Below, piece after piece: positions 36,773-45,831 of a stretch of 62,079 bases of DNA (its first letter is position 1; every line of letters begins with the position of its first letter). A program made the position numbers and the translations under genes. The stretch lies in NCBI RefSeq assembly GCF_009846885.1, contig NZ_WUWM01000036.1, positions 1 through 62,079 on the forward strand, given 5' to 3'. Under the pieces are notes generated by a model. It made no database searches. It worked only from the letters and a program-made list of their open reading frames with translations, and was not told where the DNA came from. Source of the DNA: Paenibacillus puerhi (lineage in GTDB: Bacteria; Bacillota; Bacilli; Paenibacillales; NBRC-103111).

Positions 36773-38128
36773 ATGAAGATCACGTGGAGAGAAATGAAGT
36801 TACCGGACTTTGGCATACCTGAAGAGGTGCCAGTTATCCCGGCGGAAATCTATGAGGAAAGATGCCGAAAGGCGTATGCTGCCGCCAATTGCGACTGGTT
36901 TGTCGTATATGGCGACCGCGAGCATTTTGCCAACATGCATTATTTGACCGGCTTCGATCCCAGATTTGAAGAAGCGCTGCTGCTTATCGGACCGAATGGC
37001 CATAAATACTTGCTGGTAGGAAATGAGGGCATTGAGTATGCAAGCCTGGCAAAGCCGCAGCTTTCCGCTGTGCTGTGTCAATCCTTCAGCCTGATGGGAC
37101 AGGACCGGACTCGTTCCCCGAGGCTGGATGAAATTATGCGCGAGGTCGGGGTGGCACGCGGACAAAGCATTGGCTTGTGCGGCTGGAAGTACATGGAGCA
37201 GAGCGAGACGAATGGTTACGACGGTCTCCATGTGCCGGCTATGCTGGTTAATTGCGTAGCGAGCGTTATCGGCGGGAAAGAGGGCATAAAGGACGTTACC
37301 CATGTATTGATTCATCCGGTGAACGGACTGCGTGCTTATAGTGAAGCGGAGCAAATCGCTGTAAACGAATGGGCGGCGGCGCGCGCCTCGGCAGCGCTGA
37401 TGCGTATCGTGCAAGGAACACGCCCCGGCGTCAGCGAGCTGGAGGCGGTGTCCCGCATGCAATATGCCGGAGAACCGTTGTCGGCTCACATTATGTACGC
37501 GAGCGGCAAAGATGATATTGTAGGACTGCGCAGCCCGTCTGCGCGCAAGGTCGAGCAAGGCGATGGCGTATTTTCCGCTGTCGGCTATTGGGGCGGTCTG
37601 AGTGCGCGCGGCGGACTTGCGGCTGCGGACGATGCCTCCTTTATCGCGGATTGGGCCGTTCCTTATTATCGGGGAATCGCTGCCTGGTACAGCACGACGG
37701 CAATCGGCTCCTCGGGCGGCGATGTTTACGCTCGCGTATGCGACGAGTTGCGTCTGGGCGATATGAAGCCTGCGCTGAACCCGGGGCATTTGATTGGCTC
37801 GGATGAGTGGGTGCATTCCTTCTTCACGCCTGGCAATGAAACAAAGGTGGCTTCAGGCATGGCGATTCAATGCGACATTATTCCGGCCCCGATGCCGGAA
37901 GGAATCGTATTGAACTGCGAGGATTCCGTCGTATTTGCCGACGAGTCTTTGCGAAGCGAATTACAGGGGAAATACCCTGAGGTATGGGCGCGCATCCAGG
38001 CAAGACAACGGTTCGTGCGCGAGGAGATCGGCATCAGCATCAGCGATGATTTGCTGCCGCTTTCGAATACGCCGGCTTATTACGCGCCGCTGTTCCTGTC
38101 TCCGGGCCGCGCGCTGGCCATTAGCTAA
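36773..38128 (+). CDS. M24 'pita-bread' protein lacking metal ligands
   Basis: The 451-residue protein has a creatinase-like N-terminal domain (DWFVVYGDREHFANMHYLTGFDPR) and a C-terminal M24 fold. In aminopeptidases the fold binds two metals through Asp, Asp, His, Glu, Glu. Here the Asp region reads GDGVFSAVGYWGGLSARGG, without either Asp, while GHLIG and NCEDSVVF keep the His and last acidic regions. It is therefore unlikely to be a metallo-aminopeptidase. It may be a metal-free amidino/amide hydrolase like creatinase, or a binding protein. It sits in the importer operon before an S15-type hydrolase. Confidence 0.85.
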   Translation: MKITWREMKLPDFGIPEEVPVIPAEIYEERCRKAYAAANCDWFVVYGDREHFANMHYLTGFDPRFEEALLLIGPNGHKYLLVGNEGIEYASLAKPQLSAVLCQSFSLMGQDRTRSPRLDEIMREVGVARGQSIGLCGWKYMEQSETNGYDGLHVPAMLVNCVASVIGGKEGIKDVTHVLIHPVNGLRAYSEAEQIAVNEWAAARASAALMRIVQGTRPGVSELEAVSRMQYAGEPLSAHIMYASGKDDIVGLRSPSARKVEQGDGVFSAVGYWGGLSARGGLAAADDASFIADWAVPYYRGIAAWYSTTAIGSSGGDVYARVCDELRLGDMKPALNPGHLIGSDEWVHSFFTPGNETKVASGMAIQCDIIPAPMPEGIVLNCEDSVVFADESLRSELQGKYPEVWARIQARQRFVREEIGISISDDLLPLSNTPAYYAPLFLSPGRALAIS

Positions 38129-38160
38129 GCGGATATTGCCCGCTAGGAAGGGGTACAGGA

Positions 38161-39876
38161 ATGAACAGTCACAGCTATTACGAAGTCAAGGTTGATCGCA
38201 ACGTCCCGATCGCGATGCGGGACGGGGTTGAGCTGCGTGCGGATATATACACTCCGGTTGGCAAAGGGACATTCCCGGTTCTGCTTATGCGGCTTCCTTA
38301 TGACAAGTCGGTATCGGAATCGGTCGGATATATGCATCCGGAGTGGTATGCACGGCAAGGCTACCTGGTCGTGACGCAGGATGTCAGAGGGCGGTATGCT
38401 TCGGACGGCGAATTCAAGCCGTTCTACCATGAGCGTCAGGACGGCGTCGATACGATCCGTTTTGTCAGGGAGCTGCCGCAGTCGAACGGAAAGGTCGGCA
38501 TGTACGGCTTCTCCTACGTGGGAGCAACGCAGCTGCATCCCGCGATGGATTGCCAGGACGAGCTGACGGCGATTGCACCCGGCTTTACGAATGACGGCTA
38601 CTACGAGGACTGGATGTATAAGAACGGAGCGCTCCATCTGGCGTTTGTCCAATCCTGGGCAACCTCGCTTGCGCCGGATATTGCGATTCGTCAAAGCGAT
38701 GCCGAGGCGGCGGGAGACCTGCTGCAGAAGATGAATCAAATCGGGGACAAGTATGGGCATTTGCCGATTCATGACCATCCGGGCATCAGCAAGCAATACT
38801 CACCATTTTATTATGAGTGGCTGGAGCATCCAACCTTCGACGACTATTGGAAGCAGTGGGATTTGCGCAGCCAATACGACCGTATACAAGTTCCTGCCCT
38901 GCATATCGGCGGCTGGTACGATATTTTTATCGAGGGAACGATCCGCAACTATATGGGACTTGCCGCTCGGCATCCGAATCAGAAGCTTCTGATCGGTCCG
39001 TGGCTCCATTATCCGTGGTCATCCTTGTCCAGGGACGCCGACTACGGTGACGAGGCCCGGAATGTGGTCGATGAATGGCAAATACGGTGGTTCGACTATT
39101 GGCTCAAAGGCGAGGACAACGGCATTATGGAAGAACCCGCCGTCCATATTTTCGTGATGGGGGACAATGTGTGGCGTCAGGAGCGGGAATGGCCGCTGGC
39201 ACGGACGCAATATACGAATTTCTACCTGCACAGCGACGGCAGCGCCAATTCGCTGAGCGGATCGGGAACGCTCGATACGATTGCGCCGGACAACGAGCCG
39301 TGTGACATCTATGCCTATAACCCGCTTGATCCTGTGCCGAGTCTTGGCGGCAACAGCTGCTGCGTGCCTTCGATATCGCCGATGGGAGCGCGCGATCAGC
39401 GTCCTGTCGAAATCCGCAACGACGTATTGGTATATACAACGCCGGTACTGGAGGAGGACGTAGAGGTAACAGGCCCGGTTCGCGCCGTTCTCTATGCGTC
39501 CAGCTCGGCTGACGATACGGATTTTACAGTCAAGCTTGTTGATGTAAGGCCAGACGGCAAGGCGATCAATATTACACAGGGCATTCAGCGCGCAAGCTAC
39601 CGGGATTCGAACGAGCAGCCGTCTCCGATCGAACCGGACGCCATCTACAAATACGACTTCCATGTTGGCTCGACCAGCAATGTGTTCAAAAAAAACCATC
39701 GAATTCGCATCGAAATATCGAGCAGCAACTTTCCGTTGTATGAGCGAAGCTTGAATACGTTCCGTGTAGATCGGAAGGGCGGTTATACGGATTTCAAGGT
39801 TGCGACGCAAAAGATTTATCACGACGCCGAGCATCCGACCCATATCGTGCTTCCGCTTATTCCGCGTAATAGCTAG
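38161..39876 (+). CDS. CocE/NonD-type hydrolase (peptidase S15 family)
   Basis: The 571-residue enzyme is an alpha/beta hydrolase of the X-Pro dipeptidyl-peptidase/cocaine-esterase family and should cleave an ester or amide. The nucleophile elbow is GFSYVG (Ser near 118), with DVRGRY before it in the typical place. GAWLHYPW-like (GPWLHYPW) and DTDFTVKLVDVRPDG mark the cap and the C-terminal jelly-roll. There is no signal peptide. GAAGGGG-type site precedes the ATG. It ends the importer operon, so its substrate is probably what the importer brings in. Confidence 0.92.
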   Translation: MNSHSYYEVKVDRNVPIAMRDGVELRADIYTPVGKGTFPVLLMRLPYDKSVSESVGYMHPEWYARQGYLVVTQDVRGRYASDGEFKPFYHERQDGVDTIRFVRELPQSNGKVGMYGFSYVGATQLHPAMDCQDELTAIAPGFTNDGYYEDWMYKNGALHLAFVQSWATSLAPDIAIRQSDAEAAGDLLQKMNQIGDKYGHLPIHDHPGISKQYSPFYYEWLEHPTFDDYWKQWDLRSQYDRIQVPALHIGGWYDIFIEGTIRNYMGLAARHPNQKLLIGPWLHYPWSSLSRDADYGDEARNVVDEWQIRWFDYWLKGEDNGIMEEPAVHIFVMGDNVWRQEREWPLARTQYTNFYLHSDGSANSLSGSGTLDTIAPDNEPCDIYAYNPLDPVPSLGGNSCCVPSISPMGARDQRPVEIRNDVLVYTTPVLEEDVEVTGPVRAVLYASSSADDTDFTVKLVDVRPDGKAINITQGIQRASYRDSNEQPSPIEPDAIYKYDFHVGSTSNVFKKNHRIRIEISSSNFPLYERSLNTFRVDRKGGYTDFKVATQKIYHDAEHPTHIVLPLIPRNS

Positions 39877-40007
39877 AATCCGAGTATTAAGTAAGGAAGG
39901 GCTTCAGCGTGAGTAGTCATTGTACCAGAAGCTGGGGACGAGCCTTACCAAGACTTGCGCATTTCGCCCTAGTGAGGATACGCTGAATCTTAATCACAAG
40001 TCCTGGT

Positions 40008-40073
40008 ATAAAAAGGTACCCATACGCTAAGCACTTTTTTGAAGTGCTACGTGTATGGGTACCCTCTTTTTTG
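40008..40073. terminator. Strong bidirectional terminator between convergent genes
   Basis: GGTACCCATACG (40015-40026) pairs with GTGTATGGGTACC (40051-40063), with an inner AGCACTT/AAGTGCT stem. A T-run follows on the plus strand and an A-run precedes it, so it works both ways. Its right arm also encodes the last codons and stop of the sensor kinase gene. Confidence 0.9.
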
Positions 40074-41471
40074 AATATAAGTTGGTTGGACATGTAGAGG
40101 AAATTCCAGGATGGCTTCTAACCCTTTTTTATCCGGCTCGCTTGAAAGCTGGAGACGACCGTGATGGGCCTGCGCAATCCTCGCCACCATCGGTAGCCCC
40201 AGACCGTGACCTTGCTGGACAGACCTCTGTCTCTTTAGCGAATAGGGGTATTCGGTAATCCCCGCCAATTGCTCCAGCGGGATTCCTCGCCCATCATCCC
40301 TTACGATCAGGTGATAGCGGGTGCGGTCCTTGGCTAGGCAAGTTTCTAGGATGATTTTGCAGCCCTGCGGATTATGATGCACACTATTTTGGACAAGATT
40401 ATGGATTGCCCTTAGCAGCAATTTTTCATCCCCATGGATCCCAACCGCTTCATCGCTCAGTAATAATTCAATATCATAGCGATCATCCAATCCGTTATTC
40501 AAAAAATCCGCGACAACCTGTTTTGCCAAAACGGATAACCGGACGCATTTCAGATGCAAAGGCTGCATGTCATACTCAAGCATGGAGACCAGGTTCAGAT
40601 CGCTAACCAGGGAGCGCAGCTTCTCGCCTTGACGCCGGATGATCCCGGCCTGATACCTCTGCTCCTCGGGCATGTCAGAATTGTCTTCCATTTCGCTTGA
40701 GTAGCCAAGAACCATCGAGAGTGGAGTCCGGATATCATGAGAAATCCCGGCGATCCAGTTGGAGCGTGCTTCATCCCTTGCCTTCAACGCAGCCGTTTTG
40801 TCTTGAAGTATAGTCGACGCCGCATTCATGCTCAGGGCCAAATCGCCGAATATCCCTTTGGTATTCAATTGGACGGGTTCATCCCTGGCAAGATTATGAA
40901 CTCCCGCCACAAGAGGACGTATGCCTCTTATGAGACGCGTTCCCATCACGATAGAAACAAGCAGGGCCACCGCCACATTAAGAAGAAGCAGCCACAAAAG
41001 CCGTAGAGGCAATGATCTTACCCAGTCGGCAACAAAATTCAATTGATACTTGCCATAGCTTCCCTTAGGATACCCCACCACAACCAAGCCATCTTTATGT
41101 ACCCAAATGTAGACGGGATAGTCCATCAGATAATAACGCGTGAACTTGGCTACATCGATCAGATTGTAGGTTCGCGGAATGTCAATCGGCAATTGGTATT
41201 CCCATTGAACATGGCCATCATCACCGAGCAACATAGCCCAAGCTTGATTGTCCTGAAGAAGCTGGACGGCATGATTATCCAAAATATGGTTGTCATCCTG
41301 GAGATTTAAGTTAGCGGCCACTTCCTCAACCACGCCTTCCGGGGACGGTTGCTGATTAATTTTCTTGAACACCAACGTGCCCAGTAGGATGAAGTTAAAT
41401 ATCAGAAGCAAAAACGAGACAATGATGGTTGTGGCGACAAACCGACGTAAGATGCGAACAATTCCTTCCAC
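40047..41471 (-). CDS. Sensor histidine kinase of a LanK-type pair
   Basis: The 474-residue kinase has two membrane segments (about 10-36 and 150-175) around a 110-residue outer sensor, then a HAMP-like linker, the phospho-acceptor region GISHDIRTPLSM (His near 242) and ATPase boxes (LVQNSVHHNP, DDGRGIP, GLGLPMVARIAQAH). It starts at a GTG directly after the regulator stop, with AAGGAG upstream. The pair is divergent from a LanFEG-type exporter, so it should sense an antimicrobial peptide. Its C-terminus is coded inside the terminator hairpin. Confidence 0.92.
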   Translation of the reverse strand: MEGIVRILRRFVATTIIVSFLLLIFNFILLGTLVFKKINQQPSPEGVVEEVAANLNLQDDNHILDNHAVQLLQDNQAWAMLLGDDGHVQWEYQLPIDIPRTYNLIDVAKFTRYYLMDYPVYIWVHKDGLVVVGYPKGSYGKYQLNFVADWVRSLPLRLLWLLLLNVAVALLVSIVMGTRLIRGIRPLVAGVHNLARDEPVQLNTKGIFGDLALSMNAASTILQDKTAALKARDEARSNWIAGISHDIRTPLSMVLGYSSEMEDNSDMPEEQRYQAGIIRRQGEKLRSLVSDLNLVSMLEYDMQPLHLKCVRLSVLAKQVVADFLNNGLDDRYDIELLLSDEAVGIHGDEKLLLRAIHNLVQNSVHHNPQGCKIILETCLAKDRTRYHLIVRDDGRGIPLEQLAGITEYPYSLKRQRSVQQGHGLGLPMVARIAQAHHGRLQLSSEPDKKGLEAILEFPLHVQPTYIQKRGYPYT

Positions 41472-42188
41472 TTAAGCTTTCTCCTTAACCAGCAGTTTAT
41501 AGCCTAATCCCCTGACGGTAAGAAGATGGATCGGGTTAGAGGGATCTTGTTCGATTTTTTCACGAACGCGCCTGATATGGACCATCAATGTATTTTCGTA
41601 ACCGTAACTGTCGTCTCCCCAGACGGCCTGACATAAAGCATCATTTGTGACGATTCGTCCCCGGTTCTCATACAGCTTGGCCAGAATGGCATGCTCCTTT
41701 GCTGTCAAAGGCAGTTCCCTCTGATCGTTACGCACAACAGCGCTATCTAGATCAATGGTTGTCCGCTCCCCCAAGCGGAAGACAGCCAGATACTCGGTCA
41801 CGGGAGAGGAGTAGACCCGCCTTAATATGGCCATCAGTCGCAAGACCAGCTCGCGCGGCAGAAACGGCTTCACCATGTAATCATCCGCCCCCAGACCCAG
41901 ACCGAGCAGCCGATCTGCATCTTCTCCGCAGGCGGATAGAAATAGGACGGGCAGATCCGAGAACTCTCTGATCGATGACAAGAGGGTGAATCCGTCCCCA
42001 TCGGGCAGCATGACATCGAGAATCGCGATATCCGGCTTGTCTCTTCGGCAAATGGACAGAGCCGAAGCGCAATCCTCAGCTGTGTAAACGCGAAAGAAGC
42101 CCTCTTTTCGTAAAAATCGTTCGACCATCATTCTGATTTCCGGTTCGTCATCTACGATTAATATTTTTTTATCTTTTACCTTCTCCAT
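41472..42188 (-). CDS. OmpR/PhoB-family response regulator
   Basis: The protein is 238 residues from the ATG at 42188 (AAGGTGG nine bases upstream; an in-frame GTG at 42197 is the alternative). The receiver domain has the acidic pair DDE and phospho-Asp in AILDVMLPDGDG, and the conserved Lys in DDYMVKPF. The C-terminal winged helix ends in YENTLMVHIRRVREK. It is co-translated with the kinase and divergent from the exporter genes, whose promoter region carries a paired TAAGGTT repeat it may bind. Confidence 0.94.
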   Translation of the reverse strand: MEKVKDKKILIVDDEPEIRMMVERFLRKEGFFRVYTAEDCASALSICRRDKPDIAILDVMLPDGDGFTLLSSIREFSDLPVLFLSACGEDADRLLGLGLGADDYMVKPFLPRELVLRLMAILRRVYSSPVTEYLAVFRLGERTTIDLDSAVVRNDQRELPLTAKEHAILAKLYENRGRIVTNDALCQAVWGDDSYGYENTLMVHIRRVREKIEQDPSNPIHLLTVRGLGYKLLVKEKA

Positions 42189-42250
42189 TGGCGTCACCCA
42201 CCTTGATTATACACAAACAAGAGGATAAACAGTGGTTTTCCGAATCGTTT

Positions 42251-42268
42251 TAAGGTTGATGTAAGGTT
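42251..42268 (+). promoter_or_regulatory. Paired direct repeat, probable response-regulator site
   Basis: TAAGGTT occurs at 42251-42257 and 42262-42268, an 11-bp period matching one DNA turn, the usual layout for OmpR-family regulators. It lies between the divergent regulator and exporter genes. Confidence 0.6.
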
Positions 42269-42342
42269 CTCTTTAGATGGAAGAAAGGTGGACCCCATAC
42301 AGTTAAATTATAAAAAAGACTGGAATGGGGCTGACTTTTCGT

Positions 42343-43260
42343 ATGAGTGCTTTGGCTATTGTGCAAACGCAAAACTTGACCAAAACGTATGGGGGGATGA
42401 ACCGCGTAAATAAGCTCGAGCTTCATGTCGAGGAAGGAGAAATCTACGGGTTTTTGGGTCCGAACGGGGCCGGAAAAACAACCACGCTAAAAATGCTGCT
42501 CGGTCTCATCAAGCCGTCTGGAGGGACAGTTGACATGTTCGGGGAAAGTCTAAGCAAACACCGCCGATCGATTCTAAAGCGTACCGGATCGCTGATCGAA
42601 TCGCCCTCCTATTACGGACATTTGACAGGTCTTGAGAATATGAGGGTCATGCAGCGCCTGCGGAATGTTCCAGATCAAAATGTAGACGAGGCGCTTCGTA
42701 TCGTCAGGCTGGAAAATCACAAAAACAAAAAAGCGGAACAATATTCGCTCGGAATGAAACAGCGGCTGGGAATCGCCATGGCCTTGCTTGCCTTCCCTAA
42801 GCTGCTGATTCTTGATGAGCCAACGAACGGCCTTGATCCCGCAGGTATTGGTGAAATCCGGGAACTCATCCAATCATTGCCCGCACGCTATGGAATGACG
42901 ATATTGCTCTCCAGCCACTTGCTCTCGGAAATCGAACAGATCGCGACCTCAGTAGGCATCATCAGTGAAGGGAATCTGCTATTTCAGGGCAGCATGTCAA
43001 GCTTGCGAGCCAAAAGCAGAACCGCTATCTGTCTAAAAACTTCGGACAATGCCACTGCAGAGCGGCTGCTTATTACTCAAGGCTACAGTCCGGTCCAGAG
43101 CGGAAGTCGGCTTGAGTTCGATAATTTGGAGGACACTGACGTGGCGGAGATCAACAGACTGCTTGTTTCACACGACATTCCTGTGACCCGGATCGAAGAG
43201 CGGGGGAAAAATCTGGAGGATATCTTCCTTGAGTTGACAGGAAAGGAGCGGAGCTTGTGA
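42343..43260 (+). CDS. ABC exporter ATPase of a lantibiotic-immunity type (LanF-like)
   Basis: The protein is about 305 residues from ATG 42343; an ATG six codons earlier is possible, and neither has a strong ribosome site. The ATPase shows Walker A GPNGAGKTT, the signature YSLGMKQRLGIAMALL, and Walker B LLILDEPTNGLDPAG. It matches the bacitracin/lantibiotic-protection subfamily (BcrA, LanF). Its stop overlaps the first permease gene (GTGATC region). It powers removal of a membrane-active peptide. Confidence 0.93.
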   Translation: MSALAIVQTQNLTKTYGGMNRVNKLELHVEEGEIYGFLGPNGAGKTTTLKMLLGLIKPSGGTVDMFGESLSKHRRSILKRTGSLIESPSYYGHLTGLENMRVMQRLRNVPDQNVDEALRIVRLENHKNKKAEQYSLGMKQRLGIAMALLAFPKLLILDEPTNGLDPAGIGEIRELIQSLPARYGMTILLSSHLLSEIEQIATSVGIISEGNLLFQGSMSSLRAKSRTAICLKTSDNATAERLLITQGYSPVQSGSRLEFDNLEDTDVAEINRLLVSHDIPVTRIEERGKNLEDIFLELTGKERSL

Positions 43261-44009
43261 TCAACACGCTAGGACTGGAATACTTCAAAATCCGCCGTAA
43301 AAAGATAGGGATCATGATGACCTTCTTTATTGCTGCAGAGATACTGTGGGCCTTCATGTCCGCCAGTATGTCCATTGCCCGTAATCCGGATCATGCCGTT
43401 TGGGAGTCTGTCTTTTTTAGCATATCCTCCATGAATGGACTTTTTATGCCGATTATCTCGGCCATTGTCGTCTCCCGAATATGTGATATGGAGCATAAAG
43501 GATCCACTTGGAAAATGCTTGTTGCTACCAATGTGAGCCGCGGCCGCCTCTATGCAGCGAAGTACATATGTATCAATAGTTTACTCCTGTATGGTATCCT
43601 CGCTCAGGCCGCACTTATGATTGCGTTCGGTGTGAGTAAGGATTTTCCCGGTGAGCCTCCTATTCATTTGCTAACCCGGTTTATAGGGGGGGCTTTGCTG
43701 ACGACACTCGCCGTTACGGCACTTCAGCAATGGATCTCTTTGGCTATCAAAAACCAGGCTTTTGCGCTGTGCCTTGGCATGATGGGCGGTTTTATCGGCA
43801 TGACTGCTGGGCTTTTCCCTCCTTATGCCCGACATATGCTTATCTGGTCTTATTATTTGGATCTCAGCCCGGTGACCTTGCTCTATGCCGAATCATCAAC
43901 TACCTATATGGTACAGCCTATGGGCTTCGGGATCATAGCGGCCGTGGTAGTGATGGCCTTTTTGTTCTACAGCGCGGGAAGCCTCCATGTGACCCGGCAG
44001 GAAATCTGA
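43257..44009 (+). CDS. ABC exporter permease (LanE/MutE-like)
   Basis: The 250-residue protein has six hydrophobic segments and begins with a short N-terminal tail (LEYFKIRRKKIGIMM), typical of LanE/LanG immunity permeases. It starts at a GTG overlapping the ATPase stop by four bases. The following gene is a second, related permease, so the exporter is a three-part LanFEG type. Confidence 0.9.
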   Translation: MINTLGLEYFKIRRKKIGIMMTFFIAAEILWAFMSASMSIARNPDHAVWESVFFSISSMNGLFMPIISAIVVSRICDMEHKGSTWKMLVATNVSRGRLYAAKYICINSLLLYGILAQAALMIAFGVSKDFPGEPPIHLLTRFIGGALLTTLAVTALQQWISLAIKNQAFALCLGMMGGFIGMTAGLFPPYARHMLIWSYYLDLSPVTLLYAESSTTYMVQPMGFGIIAAVVVMAFLFYSAGSLHVTRQEI

Positions 44010-44023
44010 GGAGGGATGGCTGA

Positions 44024-44755
44024 ATGAAACGAAGTATATCCGCTGAATGGCTAAAATTACGGCATTCCCGAGTCAGTCTTATACTCGCTGTTCTTCCTAT
44101 CCTAAGTTGGTTGATCGGGTGTGCGAATTACTATTTTAACCAGGGTGTTCTACAAAATGGCTGGTACAGCCTATGGACCCAAGTCAGCCTGTTTTACGGC
44201 GCGTTTTTCCTGCCTATTTTGATTGCTATCTGCTGTTCCTATGTCTGCAGGCTGGAACATCAGAACCGGAATTGGAATATGATTTTGACCTCTCCTGTAT
44301 CGATCGGCAGTATATTTCTTGCCAAATTAATCATCGTGAGCCTGTTAATTCTATTCGCACAAGTGCTGTTCATGGGACTCTACTTGCTTGCAGGCACCTT
44401 GTTCCCCATACATGAGCCTTTCCCTATAGAAACTATACAATGGGCGTTACGCGGATGGTATGCTTCCCTGTCCATTAGCGCTTTGCAATTGGGACTGTCA
44501 CTGTGGTTCCGCAGCTTCGCAACGCCTATCGGCATTAGTCTATGTGCGGTCTTTATAGGTCTTGGTATGTACATGGCAAAGCTTGGTCTATTTTTCCCGT
44601 TCTCGCTGCTCACCATCGGAATGAGCGTATTGAGCCAAGATAAGCTGACGGACGTACAGAGCATTTTGTTTTGGGTGATGAATATGGTTTACCTTATTAC
44701 TTTTGTATCGATGTCTATTCGACGGCTAAGGAAAAAGGATATCGTGACATCCTGA
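44024..44755 (+). CDS. ABC exporter permease (LanG/MutG-like)
   Basis: The 243-residue protein has six membrane segments and the family start RSISAEWLKLRHSRVSLILA. It follows the first permease by 14 bases with GGAGGGATGG upstream. No lanthipeptide precursor or modification gene is nearby, so the module more likely defends against foreign peptides than provides self-immunity. Confidence 0.9.
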   Translation: MKRSISAEWLKLRHSRVSLILAVLPILSWLIGCANYYFNQGVLQNGWYSLWTQVSLFYGAFFLPILIAICCSYVCRLEHQNRNWNMILTSPVSIGSIFLAKLIIVSLLILFAQVLFMGLYLLAGTLFPIHEPFPIETIQWALRGWYASLSISALQLGLSLWFRSFATPIGISLCAVFIGLGMYMAKLGLFFPFSLLTIGMSVLSQDKLTDVQSILFWVMNMVYLITFVSMSIRRLRKKDIVTS

Positions 44756-44795
44756 GTCCCTTTCTGCTGCCGGTTGCCTATTGGACCTGTGGACC

Positions 44796-44822
44796 GCCCC
44801 CATCTGCTTGCCAGGTGGGGGC
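44796..44822 (+). terminator. GC-rich hairpin after the exporter operon
   Basis: GCCCCCATCT (44796-44805) pairs with AGGTGGGGGC (44813-44822) with one G-U pair. The T-run is weak (TAATT), so termination strength is uncertain. Confidence 0.6.
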
Positions 44823-44903
44823 TAATTGGCGTCCGCTTCCCGCAGAAGATCCAATGAAACCGATAGATATCCAATCAGCGTTATCTAGCTGTCGAACCGC
44901 GTA

Positions 44904-44929
44904 CCCCTTATCATTAAGGTATCAAGGGG
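44904..44929 (+). promoter_or_regulatory. Hairpin that could hide the ribosome site of importer 2
   Basis: CCCCTT (44904-44909) can pair with AAGGGG (44924-44929), which is the Shine-Dalgarno of the permease starting at 44938. The stem is only six base pairs, so a regulatory role is speculative. Confidence 0.3.
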
Positions 44930-44937
44930 GTGTGCGC

Positions 44938-45831
44938 ATGTACGCAAGGCTATACAAGTATCGATGGCAGTATCTCATGATTTTACCGGGAGTCGTCTTG
45001 CTCCTGCTCTTCAGCTACATTCCCATGGCAGGTATTCAGATCGCGTTCAAGGACTTCCGGATCGGAACCTCCATCTGGACAAGTGCTTGGGTGGGATTGG
45101 ATAACTTTTCATTTGTGCATGAGCCGCAATTCTGGAAGGTAGTCCGCAACAGCCTGTATATCTCGTTCCTGAAGTTTATATTCGGATTCCCCATGCCTAT
45201 CCTTCTGGCTCTCCTGATCAACGAGGTCACCCATCCGGTCTTCAAGAGATTCGTGCAGTCGGTCAGCTATTTGCCTCACTTCTTCTCCTGGATCGTCGTG
45301 GCCTATATCCTGCAGTCCTTCCTGACTTTGGACGGCGGTCTGGTGAACGATGTTATCCAGCGGATGGGCGGCGAACCGGTCTTCTTCCTGGGCTCGGCGG
45401 AATGGTTCCGGCCAATGATCATAGCGAGCGGGTTGTGGAAGGAAGTGGGCTGGAACACGATCCTTTATCTGGCTGCGATTACCACCATCGATCCCCAGCT
45501 CTACGAGGCGGCCAAGGTCGAAGGAGCCGGTAAGCTGGCGCAGCTTCGCCATATTACGTTTCCGGGCATTCTGCCTACGATCTCGATCGTTCTGATCCTG
45601 AGCATTCCTAGTCTGATCACGGTCGGCATGGACCAGATCTATCCCTTGATGAACCCGGCTAACCTGGAAGTCTCGGATGTCCTCGATACTTACGTGCTTC
45701 GCAATGGGCTTCAGCAAGGCTACTTCGGCTTGGCTACAGCAGTCGGGCTGCTCTCCTCGGTCATCAGTCTCGTGCTCGTGGTTATGACCAATACGCTCTC
45801 CAAGAAAATTAACGGCGAGGGGCTGTGGTGA
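44938..45831 (+). CDS. ABC sugar importer permease, LplB type (importer 2)
   Basis: The 297-residue permease starts at ATG 44938 with AAGGGGGTG six bases upstream; the frame is open further upstream but that part overlaps the exporter gene and is not protein-like. It has six membrane segments and the EAA loop EAAKVEGAGKLAQLRHITFP. It overlaps the next permease gene and pairs with it. As in importer 1, no ATPase is present. Confidence 0.93.
   Translation: MYARLYKYRWQYLMILPGVVLLLLFSYIPMAGIQIAFKDFRIGTSIWTSAWVGLDNFSFVHEPQFWKVVRNSLYISFLKFIFGFPMPILLALLINEVTHPVFKRFVQSVSYLPHFFSWIVVAYILQSFLTLDGGLVNDVIQRMGGEPVFFLGSAEWFRPMIIASGLWKEVGWNTILYLAAITTIDPQLYEAAKVEGAGKLAQLRHITFPGILPTISIVLILSIPSLITVGMDQIYPLMNPANLEVSDVLDTYVLRNGLQQGYFGLATAVGLLSSVISLVLVVMTNTLSKKINGEGLW

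Noticed and set aside
44671..44937. Extended N-terminus for the importer-2 permease
   Set aside because: The frame is open but overlaps the preceding permease gene and crosses a GC-rich hairpin; the ATG at 44938 has a good ribosome site and the usual family start.
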